Notes: a model not told the origin generated them from the letters alone. Shown: positions 28,831-37,622, counted from the first letter of the stretch. The stretch is DNA of 64,000 nt from Gammaproteobacteria bacterium (GCA_009937425.1 JAACFO010000002.1:1-64000); one strand, 5' to 3'. Numbers and translations are program-made.

Positions 28831-29865
28831 ATGGATATTGGTGAGCTGCTTGCGTTCGGCGTTAAGAACGGAGCTTCCGATTTGCATCTTTCGGCTGGTT
28901 TACCGCCCATGATTCGAGTCGACGGCGACGTGCGCCGTATCAATGTTCCCGCCATCGACCACAAGTCGGTCCATGGTCTCGTTTATGACATCATGAACGA
29001 CAAGCAGCGCAAGGATTTCGAAGAATTCCTCGAGACGGATTTCTCCTTTGAGATCCCCGGACTCGCGCGTTTCCGCGTCAATGCCTTCAACCACCACCGC
29101 GGGGCCGGCGCCGTCTTCCGTACCATTCCATCGCAGATTCTCACACTCGAGGAGCTGAACTGCCCGAAAATATTCAAAGACATTTCCGACACCCCCCGCG
29201 GTATCGTGCTGGTCACGGGCCCGACCGGATCGGGGAAGTCGACGACTCTGGCTGCGATGGTGGATCACAAGAACAGTAACGAGTACGGCCATATCCTCAC
29301 CGTTGAGGATCCAATCGAATTCGTACACGAAAGCAAGAAGTGTCTGATAAATCAGCGCGAGGTACACCGCGACACGCTCGGATTCAACGAGGCTTTGCGC
29401 TCGGCACTGCGTGAGGATCCGGACACCATACTCGTCGGTGAGATGCGTGATCTGGAAACAATTCGCCTGGCGCTCACCGCCGCCGAGACCGGCCACCTGG
29501 TCTTCGGTACTTTGCACACGAGCTCCGCTGCGAAGACTATCGATCGCGTCGTCGACGTTTTCCCGGCCGCGGAGAAGGATATGGTGCGCGCGATGCTATC
29601 CGAATCGCTACGCTCGGTAATCTCGCAGACGCTGTTGAAAAAGAATGGCGGCGGCCGAGTTGCCGCGCACGAGATTATGGTCGGCACGCCGGCCATTCGT
29701 AACCTTATTCGTGAGAATAAGATTGCCCAGATGTACTCCGCAATTCAGACGGGTCAGCAGTACGGCATGATGACGCTCGATCAAACGCTGCAGGGTCTCG
29801 TTCAACAGGGAGTAATTTCGCGTCAACAGGCGCAATTAAAGGCGATGAACAAGGATTCCATCTAA
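28831..29865 (+). CDS. pilT: type IV pilus retraction ATPase PilT
   Basis: The 344-residue hexameric motor starts MDIGELLAFGVKNGASDLHLSAGLPP. It has Walker A VTGPTGSGKSTTLAAM, the Asp box region TVEDPIEFVH, Walker B DTILVGEMRD, the His box HLVFGTLHTSSAAKTIDR, and the C-terminal AIRNLIRENKIAQMYSAIQTG that carries the PilT-specific AIRNLIRE motif required for retraction. It depolymerises pili for twitching and DNA uptake. GAGGA lies eight bases before the ATG. The last codons are duplicated just beyond the stop. pilU follows after 94 bp. Confidence 0.97.
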   Translation: MDIGELLAFGVKNGASDLHLSAGLPPMIRVDGDVRRINVPAIDHKSVHGLVYDIMNDKQRKDFEEFLETDFSFEIPGLARFRVNAFNHHRGAGAVFRTIPSQILTLEELNCPKIFKDISDTPRGIVLVTGPTGSGKSTTLAAMVDHKNSNEYGHILTVEDPIEFVHESKKCLINQREVHRDTLGFNEALRSALREDPDTILVGEMRDLETIRLALTAAETGHLVFGTLHTSSAAKTIDRVVDVFPAAEKDMVRAMLSESLRSVISQTLLKKNGGGRVAAHEIMVGTPAIRNLIRENKIAQMYSAIQTGQQYGMMTLDQTLQGLVQQGVISRQQAQLKAMNKDSI

Positions 29866-29889
29866 AGGCGATGAGTACAGACTCCATCG
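29838..29889 (+). repeat. diverged 26-bp tandem duplication at the pilT 3' end
   Basis: Bases 29838-29863 (the last codons of pilT) and 29864-29889 match at 20 of 26 positions, beginning with the same AAAGGCGATGA. The second copy would encode AMSTDSIV and ends before a TAG. It is a decayed terminal duplication just beyond the active stop. Confidence 0.7.
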
Positions 29890-29959
29890 TCTAGTCGGGA
29901 AAGGTACGAAGCGCCGAATCGGCCCACGGCGATTATAATTTCGCCTTCGGAGCAGCGAA

Positions 29960-31129
29960 ATGGAACGAGAACAAGCTATAAAATTCATGATCGACCTTCT
30001 GAAGCTGCTGAAGCAGAAGAACGGCTCGGATCTTTTTATTACAGTGGGTTTCCCTCCGGCGATGAAAGTCGACGGAAAGGTCACGCCTGTGTCGAAGCAG
30101 CCTTTGACGCCCGAGAACGCCAAGGCCTTGACCTACTGCATCATGAACGATCGGCAGCTGAAAGAGTACGAGGCGACAAAAGAATGTAACTTCGCCATCG
30201 CCCCGCCGGGAGTCGGACGGTTTCGCTGCAATTCCTTTATACAGCAGGGCCAACCAGGTTTGGTCATGCGCACCATCACCACGGAAATTCCGACTCTGGA
30301 CGGGCTGGGATTGCCCGAGGTTCTCAAAGATATCATCATGACCAAGAACGGTCTGGTCATCCTGGTGGGCGGCACCGGCTCCGGTAAGAGCACCAGCCTT
30401 GCGGCGATGGTTGACTATCGGAATGAAAACAGCCACGGCCATATCGTAACCATCGAGGATCCCATCGAGTACGTGCATCCACACAAGAACTGCATCCTGA
30501 TGCAACGCGAGGTGGGCGTCGATACCGAGGACTGGGGCATCGCGCTGAAGAACTCACTGCGCCAGGCACCGGACGTTATCATGCTCGGTGAAATTCGTGA
30601 TCGCGAGACCATGGAATTCGGCCTTCAGTTCGCGGAGACCGGGCACCTGGCGCTGGCGACCCTGCATGCCAATAACTCAAACCAGGCGTTGGACCGTATC
30701 ATCAACTTCTTTACCGAGGAGCGGAAACAGCAGCTGCTCATGGATTTGTCTGCAAACCTGCGGGCGCTCATTTCCCAGCGTCTTATCAAGAACCGTTCTG
30801 GAGAAGGACGCGTTGCGGCCATCGAGATTCTACTCAATTCACCACTCATCAAGGACTTGATCCTCAAAGGCGAGCTGGCGGAGATTAAACCGATCATGAC
30901 CAAGTCGCGCGAGATCGGTATGCAGACATTCGACCAGGCTTTATTTGATTTGTATGAATCCGATCTGATTACCTACGATGATGCGCTGCGATACGCGGAC
31001 TCACAGAACGAGTTACGACTGAGAATCAAACTCGAGGGCAAAGCGTCGAAGAACAAGGAAGCACTCGAAGGGCTCGACCATCTATCACTCGAAGAATCTC
31101 AGCAAGATCGCGGCAATTTGATGCGCTAG
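29960..31129 (+). CDS. pilU: PilT-dependent retraction ATPase PilU
   Basis: The 389-residue PilT paralogue reads FMIDLLKLLKQKNGSDLFITVGFPPAMKVDGKV at the N-terminus. It has Walker A LVGGTGSGKSTSLAAM, TIEDPIEYVHPHKNCILMQREVG, Walker B VIMLGEIRDRETME and the His box HLALATLHANNSNQALDR. In place of AIRNLIRE it has SPLIKDLILKGELAEIKPIM, as PilU does. The long acidic/charged C-terminal tail is also PilU-like. PilU boosts PilT-driven retraction force but needs PilT. It is the second of three consecutive ATPases. Confidence 0.95.
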   Translation: MEREQAIKFMIDLLKLLKQKNGSDLFITVGFPPAMKVDGKVTPVSKQPLTPENAKALTYCIMNDRQLKEYEATKECNFAIAPPGVGRFRCNSFIQQGQPGLVMRTITTEIPTLDGLGLPEVLKDIIMTKNGLVILVGGTGSGKSTSLAAMVDYRNENSHGHIVTIEDPIEYVHPHKNCILMQREVGVDTEDWGIALKNSLRQAPDVIMLGEIRDRETMEFGLQFAETGHLALATLHANNSNQALDRIINFFTEERKQQLLMDLSANLRALISQRLIKNRSGEGRVAAIEILLNSPLIKDLILKGELAEIKPIMTKSREIGMQTFDQALFDLYESDLITYDDALRYADSQNELRLRIKLEGKASKNKEALEGLDHLSLEESQQDRGNLMR

Positions 31130-31263
31130 TGGCGGTGCTGCGCCAACGCCCGAGTCTTGGTATCGAATAGCGCCACGATTTCAAACAGAGCTATTGCAGT
31201 AACCGTTTGGCGTTACGCCTTCGATGGCGTGATCGACCCGCGGGTATCGATTCTGGAGCTTGC

Positions 31264-32322
31264 ATGGATATCCAACCTTATCTGAAGTTGTTGGTGGAAA
31301 AGAGCGCGTCCGACTTGTTCTTCACGGCCGATTCGCCCGTGAAGCTCAAAGTGGAAGGCCGGGTGACCTCCGTCGGCAAGACCACGCTGACGCCGGAGCT
31401 GGTCGAAGCGTCCGCCAACAGCATCATGGATGACCGCCTCAGGCAGTTGTTTGCCGATACGTGGGAATGCGATTTTGCTATCGCGCTTCCTGATGAAAGT
31501 GCGCGCTTTCGCGTCAATGTGTTCCGTCAGCGCGGCAAGATTGCGATGGTGGTCCGGCTCATCCCCATCAACATCCCCACCGTGGCGGACTTGGGGTTGC
31601 CTGATATTCTGAACGAGCTGGTAATGACCAAGCGCGGTCTCATTCTCATGGTCGGCGCTACCGGGTCAGGTAAGTCGACCACTCTGGCGGCCATGATAGA
31701 TCACCGTAATGAAACCCAACCGGGACACATTCTTACGATTGAGGATCCCGTGGAGTTTTATCACACCAACAAGAAATCCATCGTCAATCAGCGCGAGGTG
31801 GGCGTGGATACGAAGTCTTACGCCAAGGCGCTTCGGTCGTCGTTGCGCGAGGCTCCCGATGTTATTCAGATTGGTGAGATTCGCGATCGCGAAACGATGG
31901 AGGCTGCGCTCGAGCTCAGTAACACGGGACATCTCGCGATATCCACCATGCATGCCAACAACTCCAACCAGGCCATGGAACGGGTGATCAACATGTTTCC
32001 TCAGGTTCTGCACAAGCAACTGTTCATGGACATGTCTTTGAATCTGTGTGCCGTCATCTCGCAACGTTTGGTGCCGGATCTCGACGGCAGGCGCTGCGCC
32101 GCGGTGGAGATAATGGTGAACACGCCGCATATTTCGGAGTTGATACTCAAGGGCGAGATCGGCGAGATCAAGGAAGCCATGCAGGAGAGCGGCACGCGGG
32201 GAATGCAGACCTTCGACGATGCCCTGTTCGCCCTGTACAAGGAAGGACGCATCCGTCTGGAGGAAGCGTTGAATAACGCGGATTCCAGAACGAACTTGGA
32301 AGCCAAGATTAATTTCGGTTAA
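31264..32322 (+). CDS. third PilT/PilU-family ATPase
   Basis: The 352-residue protein begins MDIQPYLKLLVEKSASDLFFTADSPVKLKVEG. It has intact Walker A MVGATGSGKSTTLAAM, TIEDPVEFYHTNKKSIVNQREVG, Walker B VIQIGEIRDRETMEAALE, the His box HLAISTMHANNSNQAMER, and TPHISELILKGEIGEIKEAM near the end. It is closer to PilU than to PilT and lacks the AIRNLIRE motif. It is probably a further retraction accessory motor. The ATG at 31264 has GGAG five bases upstream; the frame is open from 31207. Its TAA stop overlaps that of the convergent CoA-transferase. Some gammaproteobacteria carry two PilU paralogues; its separate role is unknown. Confidence 0.9.
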   Translation: MDIQPYLKLLVEKSASDLFFTADSPVKLKVEGRVTSVGKTTLTPELVEASANSIMDDRLRQLFADTWECDFAIALPDESARFRVNVFRQRGKIAMVVRLIPINIPTVADLGLPDILNELVMTKRGLILMVGATGSGKSTTLAAMIDHRNETQPGHILTIEDPVEFYHTNKKSIVNQREVGVDTKSYAKALRSSLREAPDVIQIGEIRDRETMEAALELSNTGHLAISTMHANNSNQAMERVINMFPQVLHKQLFMDMSLNLCAVISQRLVPDLDGRRCAAVEIMVNTPHISELILKGEIGEIKEAMQESGTRGMQTFDDALFALYKEGRIRLEEALNNADSRTNLEAKINFG

Positions 32323-33524
32323 ATCACCCCGTCGGCGGCCAGGCGCCTCATCTCGTCCCGGGAATAGCCGAGACGGTCACCTAGAATTTCCTCGTTATGT
32401 TCGCCGAGCGCCGGCCCGGGCCACAGGGTTTTCCCCGGAGTTTCATCCAGCCGGGGAACCAGCGCCGGGATCTTCAGCCCATCACCGTCGACCTGGACGG
32501 TCTCGAACATTGCTCGTTCGTTGTATTGCGGATCTTGCATCATGTCTTCGACGTTGTAGATGGGACCCGAGGGCACCGACGCTTCGGCGAGACGCTCGAG
32601 CACCTCGTCTGAATCCAGCGTCGCGGTCCAGCGGGAGATGGCGCCGTCGACCTCTTCCTGGTGTTCGACCCGACCGGCGTTATCGGACAGCCGCGTGTCG
32701 TGCGCCAGATCGTCCCGGCCGGCGGCGCGCATCAGGCGCTGAAAAATCGAATCAGCGTTACCACCGATGATCACGAACTTACCGTTAGCGCAAAGATAAG
32801 TGTTGGTGGGCACGATGCCGGTGAGTGTCGAGCCCGACGGGCCACGCACCACGCCTGCACCGTCGAACTCCGGCACCACCGATTCCAGCATGTTGAATAC
32901 CGATTCGTAGATGGCCACATCCACTACCTGTCCCGAGCCACCGGGTTGCGAGCGTTGCTGGAGGGCCAGCAAGATCCCGATGACTGCGTGCAGAGCCGCC
33001 AGTGTGTCGCCGATGCTCAGATTCGGACGCACCGGCGCTTCACCGGGAAAGCCGTTGATGTGGCGGAACCCCCCGAAGCCCTCGCACACGGAGGCGAAGC
33101 CCGGGCGTGAGGCGAGCGGGCCGCTCTGTCCGTACCCGGAAACCCGGGTGTAAACCAGAGCGGGATTGCGTTGTTTCAGTGCCTCAGGGGAGAGGCCCCA
33201 TTTTTCCATTACGCCCGGCCGGAAATTCTCGATCAACACGTCAGCGTGCTCCGCCAGGCGCCCGGCAATGGCGCGCCCTTCCTGCTTGCGTAAATCCAGG
33301 GTAATGCACTTCTTGTTGCGCCCCATGGACTGCCACCACAGGGACGTGCCGTTCTTCAGCACCCGCCAGTTGCGTAGAGCGTCGCCGCGGCCAGGGGGCT
33401 CGATCTTGATGACCTCGGCGCCGAAGTAGCCGAGCATGCAGCCGGCGAAGGGGCCGGCGATGAGTTGGCCCATCTCGAGCACACGGATACCGTCCAGGGG
33501 GCGTGCATGGCCGGGTACACTCAT
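32319..33524 (-). CDS. CaiB/BaiF family (type III) CoA-transferase
   Basis: The 401-residue protein has the family N-terminus PLDGIRVLEMGQLIAGPFAGCMLGYFGAEVIKIE and LWWQSMGRNKKCITLDLRK. It also has DVLIENFRPGVMEKWGL, with the catalytic Asp expected about 170 residues in (SIGDTLAALHAVIGILLAL keeps the D). It moves CoA between acyl groups; formyl-CoA/oxalate, carnitine or succinyl-type donors are all possible. The ATG at 33524 overlaps the permease stop as ATGA. It is the last gene of the cyclase-permease-transferase operon, ending in a TTAA shared with the convergent pilus gene. Confidence 0.9.
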   Translation of the reverse strand: MSVPGHARPLDGIRVLEMGQLIAGPFAGCMLGYFGAEVIKIEPPGRGDALRNWRVLKNGTSLWWQSMGRNKKCITLDLRKQEGRAIAGRLAEHADVLIENFRPGVMEKWGLSPEALKQRNPALVYTRVSGYGQSGPLASRPGFASVCEGFGGFRHINGFPGEAPVRPNLSIGDTLAALHAVIGILLALQQRSQPGGSGQVVDVAIYESVFNMLESVVPEFDGAGVVRGPSGSTLTGIVPTNTYLCANGKFVIIGGNADSIFQRLMRAAGRDDLAHDTRLSDNAGRVEHQEEVDGAISRWTATLDSDEVLERLAEASVPSGPIYNVEDMMQDPQYNERAMFETVQVDGDGLKIPALVPRLDETPGKTLWPGPALGEHNEEILGDRLGYSRDEMRRLAADGVI

Positions 33525-34783
33525 GATTGCCTCGGTCGCCCGGGAAGTACCAGATTGGCGGCGACGCCCATGATACCGGCGAGACCGATACCCTTGAGTG
33601 CCCATTCCGCTGTACCCACGTTCAGTCCGCCCACACCGGAGACCAGCACCAGCGCGACGATGGTGAGATTGCGGGGCTCGAGCAGGTTCTGGCCGGACTT
33701 GACCAGTAGATTGAGGCCGATCACGACGATCGCGCCAAACAGAATGATGAGGAGACCACCCATCACCGGCGTGGGGATTGTTTGCAGCAGCCCGCCGAGC
33801 TTGCCGACGAAAGCGAGCACCATCGCGGCCACCGCGGCACAGGTCATGATCGCCGGATTAAAGGCCCTGGTGATCGTGACCGCGCCGGTGACTTCGGAAT
33901 AGGTCGTGTTGGGGGGGCCGCCCATCATCGAGGCAACGAAAGTGGCAATGCCGTCGCCGAGGAGCGTGCGGTGGATTCCCGGCTTGGCCAGGTAGTCCCG
34001 GCCGGTGACCGAGCCGATGGTAAGAATGTCGCCAAAATGCTCGATGGCGGGGGCGATGGCCACCGGTGCTATGAAGACAATGGCTTGCCAGCTCCATTCA
34101 GGCGCCACAAAAGCCGGTATGCGAAACCAGGGCGCACTGATTACCGGGTTGAAATCCACCAGCCCCAGAATGAGTGACAGCACATAGCCGACCACCAGGC
34201 CGCACAGAATCGAGAGCAAGCGCAACATGCCGCGCCCGAGTATGGAAAACAGCACGACCGCGGTCAGCGACGCCGTCGCCACCGACAGCGCGGTAGCGTA
34301 GGGCACCAGCACGGTACCGCCGTCACCGGTCTTGCCCATGGCCAGATTGACGGCCACCGGCGCGAGGATGATGCCTATGACCATGATCACCGGACCGATC
34401 ACCATCGGCGGCAGCAGATTGTGCAGCAGCTGAACACCGCCGAGCCGCACCATCACGCTCAACAGGGCATACACGACACCGGCCCCCGCGAGGCCGCACA
34501 AGGTGGCGGGCAGCCCCCAGGCCTGGGTGCCGTAAATGATCGGTGCGATGAATGCGAACGAGGATGCGAGAAACACCGGCACCTGGCCGCGAGTGATGAG
34601 TTGGAACAACAGCGTGCCGGCCCCGGCGGTAAACAACGCGACGTTCGGATCGAGCCCTGTCAGCAGAGGCACCAGGACCAAGGCACCGAATGCCACGCAC
34701 AACATCTGCACGCCGAGTACGGCGGTAATCGGGGTGAGCTTGTAGGTGGTCTGAGAAAGACTGTCGGTCGCGAATGTTGTCAT
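33521..34783 (-). CDS. uracil/xanthine permease (NCS2 family)
   Basis: The 420-residue transporter has about 14 hydrophobic segments. NCS2 marks are VFLASSFAFIAPI, FIAPVAIAPAIEHFGDILTIG with the substrate-binding Glu (VAIAPAIEH), GRDYLAKPGIHRTLLGDGIATFVASMMGGPPNTTYSEVTGAV (GDG---..GGPP-T-Y-E) and GGLLIILFG. The close match to UraA-type motifs favours uracil, but xanthine and urate are not excluded. Start and stop both overlap their neighbours as ATGA, so its synthesis is coupled to the cyclase upstream and the CoA-transferase downstream. The start at 34783 is chosen on length and this overlap. Confidence 0.92.
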   Translation of the reverse strand: MTTFATDSLSQTTYKLTPITAVLGVQMLCVAFGALVLVPLLTGLDPNVALFTAGAGTLLFQLITRGQVPVFLASSFAFIAPIIYGTQAWGLPATLCGLAGAGVVYALLSVMVRLGGVQLLHNLLPPMVIGPVIMVIGIILAPVAVNLAMGKTGDGGTVLVPYATALSVATASLTAVVLFSILGRGMLRLLSILCGLVVGYVLSLILGLVDFNPVISAPWFRIPAFVAPEWSWQAIVFIAPVAIAPAIEHFGDILTIGSVTGRDYLAKPGIHRTLLGDGIATFVASMMGGPPNTTYSEVTGAVTITRAFNPAIMTCAAVAAMVLAFVGKLGGLLQTIPTPVMGGLLIILFGAIVVIGLNLLVKSGQNLLEPRNLTIVALVLVSGVGGLNVGTAEWALKGIGLAGIMGVAANLVLPGRPRQS

Positions 34784-36567
34784 GGCGAAGTCCCCCGCTC
34801 GGTTCCGTCCGAGTTTTGTAGCGCACCCGCTTTTCGCAGCCCGTCGACGATTTGCTGGAAGTCTTCCGGGTTCTTGTAAGGCAGAACTCGCCCTCGATGC
34901 TCCAGGGAATAGTCGGGATTGATCTCCAGGGCACGGGCCCACTCGGACCGGCTCTTCTCGGTTTCACCCAACTGGCCGTAAGCGGCCGCGAGCAGGACGC
35001 GGCTGCTGTCTGATTCAGGCTTGCGAATCAATCGCCGCTTGAGGGTTGCGATCGCCTGTTCATATTCACCCATATGGAAGTAGGCCTGGGCGAGAATATG
35101 CAAAACCACGTCCCGGAACAGCGGATCCAGTCGCATGCCCTGCTGGATTGCGGCGACGGCCTCACGTGGTTGACCAGCGTAAAGCAGCGTGGCCCCGAGA
35201 ATCTCGTGGCCTCTGGAAAAATTCGGATCGATGGCGATCGCCTTTCGCGCTTCGGCGAGCGCCTTGTCGTGTTGATTTGACCAAAGGGCTGCCGCGGCTT
35301 GCGCATAATGCGCATGAGCATTGTCTTTATCGAGCACAATTGCGCGTTCCGCCAGTTCCAGGCCGATCTTCAGAGACTGATTTGGATCGTCAACCCAGCG
35401 ATTGATGTAGGCGACCAGGTGATTGCGTGCCAGATATGACAGCGCCATCGAGAAGTCCGGGTCGAGCTCTACGGCCTTTTCCAGCATGGAGCGGCCAGCC
35501 ACATTGGCTTCCGGGGTATCCAGTGCATCCTGATCACGTCCTCGCAGAAAGTAGTCGTAGGCCTCCATACTGTCAGTGACTCTGGAGACGGTTCGATTCT
35601 TGTCCTCGGGGGCCAGCCAGGGTGCCAGGGCAGTCACGATCTCACTGGTTACTTCGTCCTGCACCGCGAATATGTCCGTCAGGTCGCGATCGTAGCGTTC
35701 CGCCCAGACGTGCCCTCCGCTGGCGGTATCGATCAGCTGCGCGGTGATCCGCAGCCGGTTACCGGCTTTGCGCACACTGCCCTCGAGCACGTAACGCACG
35801 CCGAGCTGGCGTCCCACCTCTTGCACGTTGACGCGCTGGTCCTTGTACGCGAACGAAGAGTTACGCGCCACGACGAACAGGCTCGCTGTCTTCGACAGAT
35901 CGGTAATGATGTCCTCGGCGACCCCGTCGCTGAAATAGGATTGCTCGGGGTCGTTGCTCATGTTGTCAAAGGCCAGCACGGCAATCGACGGCTTATCGGG
36001 CAACTCGAGGGTTTCGGCGGGGGAGAGAATTGCCGCGACGTCATCGTCCATTCGTACGCGATAGGCGCGCACCGGCTCGGCGATGTTCTTGACCTTCTGC
36101 TCGCCCATGAATTCGTATTCGAGGGCCAGCTTGTTGCCGACGGCGCTGCGCATGGCGTCGGAGATGCAAATACCGCCAGGGTGAGCGAGGCTTTCCAATC
36201 GTGCAGCGACGTTCACGCCATCTCCGTAGATGTCGTTCCGGTCGACAATTACCTCACCGAGATTGACCCCGATGCGAAATTGGAGCTTGCGCTCATCGGG
36301 TAAGTTCTCATTGCGCGCCTGGATATCCCGCTGGACCGCCGCGGCACAGCCGAGCGCATCCGACGCGGTAGCGAAATCGGCCAGCACCGCATCCCCCGCG
36401 TAGTGGACGATCTTGCCTTGATGCTCTTCGATGGAAGCGGAAATCAGGTCGAGGTACGCGCTCAGCCGACGATGGGTGCCTTCCTCATCCTCACCGGTCA
36501 GCCGACTGTATCCAGCCACATCGGCGTACAGGATCGCGGCGAGCTTGCGCGGCAGGCGCTCTTCCAC
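34780..36567 (-). CDS. class III adenylate/guanylate cyclase with TolB-like and TPR regions
   Basis: The 595-residue soluble protein has the catalytic domain at about 1-165: LAAILYADVAGYSRL (metal D16), IVHYAGDAVLADF (metal D59) and IYGDGVNVAARLESLA (transition-state Asn and Arg). A TolB-N/FlgO-like segment follows (IAVLAFDNMSNDPEQSYFSDGVAEDIIT, VRYVLEGSVRKAGNRLRIT, VWAERYDRDLTDIF), then six or so TPR repeats. It probably makes cAMP. The GTG at 36567 has AAGGA seven bases upstream and gives the usual EERL-RKLAAIL start; the frame is open to 36669. It leads the three-gene coupled operon. Confidence 0.88.
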   Translation of the reverse strand: MEERLPRKLAAILYADVAGYSRLTGEDEEGTHRRLSAYLDLISASIEEHQGKIVHYAGDAVLADFATASDALGCAAAVQRDIQARNENLPDERKLQFRIGVNLGEVIVDRNDIYGDGVNVAARLESLAHPGGICISDAMRSAVGNKLALEYEFMGEQKVKNIAEPVRAYRVRMDDDVAAILSPAETLELPDKPSIAVLAFDNMSNDPEQSYFSDGVAEDIITDLSKTASLFVVARNSSFAYKDQRVNVQEVGRQLGVRYVLEGSVRKAGNRLRITAQLIDTASGGHVWAERYDRDLTDIFAVQDEVTSEIVTALAPWLAPEDKNRTVSRVTDSMEAYDYFLRGRDQDALDTPEANVAGRSMLEKAVELDPDFSMALSYLARNHLVAYINRWVDDPNQSLKIGLELAERAIVLDKDNAHAHYAQAAAALWSNQHDKALAEARKAIAIDPNFSRGHEILGATLLYAGQPREAVAAIQQGMRLDPLFRDVVLHILAQAYFHMGEYEQAIATLKRRLIRKPESDSSRVLLAAAYGQLGETEKSRSEWARALEINPDYSLEHRGRVLPYKNPEDFQQIVDGLRKAGALQNSDGTERGTSP

Positions 36568-36667
36568 TGAGATGTCCTTCTCGAAACCGGGTAAGTGATC
36601 CTGGACGATAGTAGCGCCGGACCGAGCCGGCTGCGAGCAACCCACCAAAAAGGCAAGCCCCCCCCAC

Positions 36668-36743
36668 ACCGGTACCGGGCACCGTTGACTTAATAAGGCA
36701 AGACCGGTACCCGGTACCTGTGACGGTAGCGTTGACTTATTGC
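36668..36743. repeat. two diverged GGTACC/GTTGACTTA repeat units
   Basis: Unit 1 (36668-36700) contains ACCGGTACCGGGCACC, then GTTGACTTAATAAGGC. Unit 2 (36703-36743) contains ACCGGTACCCGGTACC, then GTTGACTTATTGCC in the same orientation. The repeated GGTACC palindromes allow several hairpins. Unit 2 runs into the pyrK stop at 36737-36739. The shared GTTGAC-TAAT core resembles the arms at 27814. The elements fill most of the gap upstream of the cyclase gene. Confidence 0.65.
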
Positions 36744-37615
36744 CAGTGGACGGTGTGTGCGTCGAATACCGGGCCGTCGACGCAGACGCGTTTCATGGCC
36801 GGGCCCTCGGGGGTGTCGATACGCACGGCGCAGCCGGCACAGCCGCCCACGGCGCAGGCCATGTACTCCTCAAGGCACACCTGGCATGGCAGGGAATATT
36901 CTCGCGCCAGGGCCGCGGTGGCCGACAGCATGGGCGTTGGGCCGCAGGCGTAGATATGTACCTGCCGGCGACGTTCCTCGTCCAGGGTGTCCAGCCAGGC
37001 GCGCGCCAGATCCGTCACGTAACCGTCGAAGCAGCCCGGGTAGCCGCGCAGGCTCGCCAGCCGGCTGGCGATGCCCCAGTCCTCCATCAGCGGCATGCAG
37101 GCGATGACCCCGGGGGGCATACCGGCCACCAGGGTCTGGGAGGGTCGTGTGGCGAAGGGAAAAGGCACTTCGGAGCCCATGATTACAAAGGGCCTGAATG
37201 CCGTATCCCTGGCGCGCAGTTCATCGGCGAGAAATACCATGGGGGGAATGCCCACGCCGCCGCCCATGAGCAATGGCAGCGGGTGGCTGTCCGCTGCGTG
37301 AAAGGGCGTGCCGACGGGTCCAAGAATACTCAGGGCCTGGCCGGGGTGCTTTTCGGCAAGTAGCGAGGTCCCCGCGCCGACAACTTTGTACAGGAACTCT
37401 GCCCAGCCCCGGCGCGGGTCGACACGCATCACCGACAGGGGCCGGCGCATGGGCAATAAAACGTCACATTGCAGGTGGGCGAAGCTGCCCGCACGGGCTG
37501 CCGCGGCGAGCTTTGGCGCGTGCACCCGCAACACGTACTGGTCGCCGGGGAAGGCGTCGTTGGCGAGCACCTCGGCGCTTTCCACGAAGATGCTGTTTCG
37601 GTGTTCCCTGCTCAC
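36737..37615 (-). CDS. pyrK: dihydroorotate dehydrogenase electron-transfer subunit (PyrK family)
   Basis: The 292-residue protein has the ferredoxin-reductase FAD fold: RRPLSVMRVDP (RPxS flavin motif), GAGTSLLAEKHPGQALSILGPVG and LLMGGGVGIPPMVFLA (NAD-binding). The C-terminus has a [2Fe-2S] motif, EEYMACAVGGCAGCAV followed by KRVCVDGP. This is PyrK, which feeds electrons from the class 1B PyrD to NAD. The GTG at 37615, eight bases after the pyrC' stop, is chosen; an in-frame TTG lies at 37660. It is the last gene of the pyr operon. No pyrD is in the window. Confidence 0.87.
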   Translation of the reverse strand: MSREHRNSIFVESAEVLANDAFPGDQYVLRVHAPKLAAAARAGSFAHLQCDVLLPMRRPLSVMRVDPRRGWAEFLYKVVGAGTSLLAEKHPGQALSILGPVGTPFHAADSHPLPLLMGGGVGIPPMVFLADELRARDTAFRPFVIMGSEVPFPFATRPSQTLVAGMPPGVIACMPLMEDWGIASRLASLRGYPGCFDGYVTDLARAWLDTLDEERRRQVHIYACGPTPMLSATAALAREYSLPCQVCLEEYMACAVGGCAGCAVRIDTPEGPAMKRVCVDGPVFDAHTVHWQ

Positions 37616-37622
37616 GGGCAGT

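Noticed and set aside
32319-36567. Cyclase, permease and CoA-transferase as a defence (CBASS/Pycsar-like) module
   Set aside because: The cyclase is a long TolB/TPR-containing class III enzyme of the common signalling type. The permease and CoA-transferase are metabolic, and no effector with nuclease, TIR or phospholipase motifs is present.
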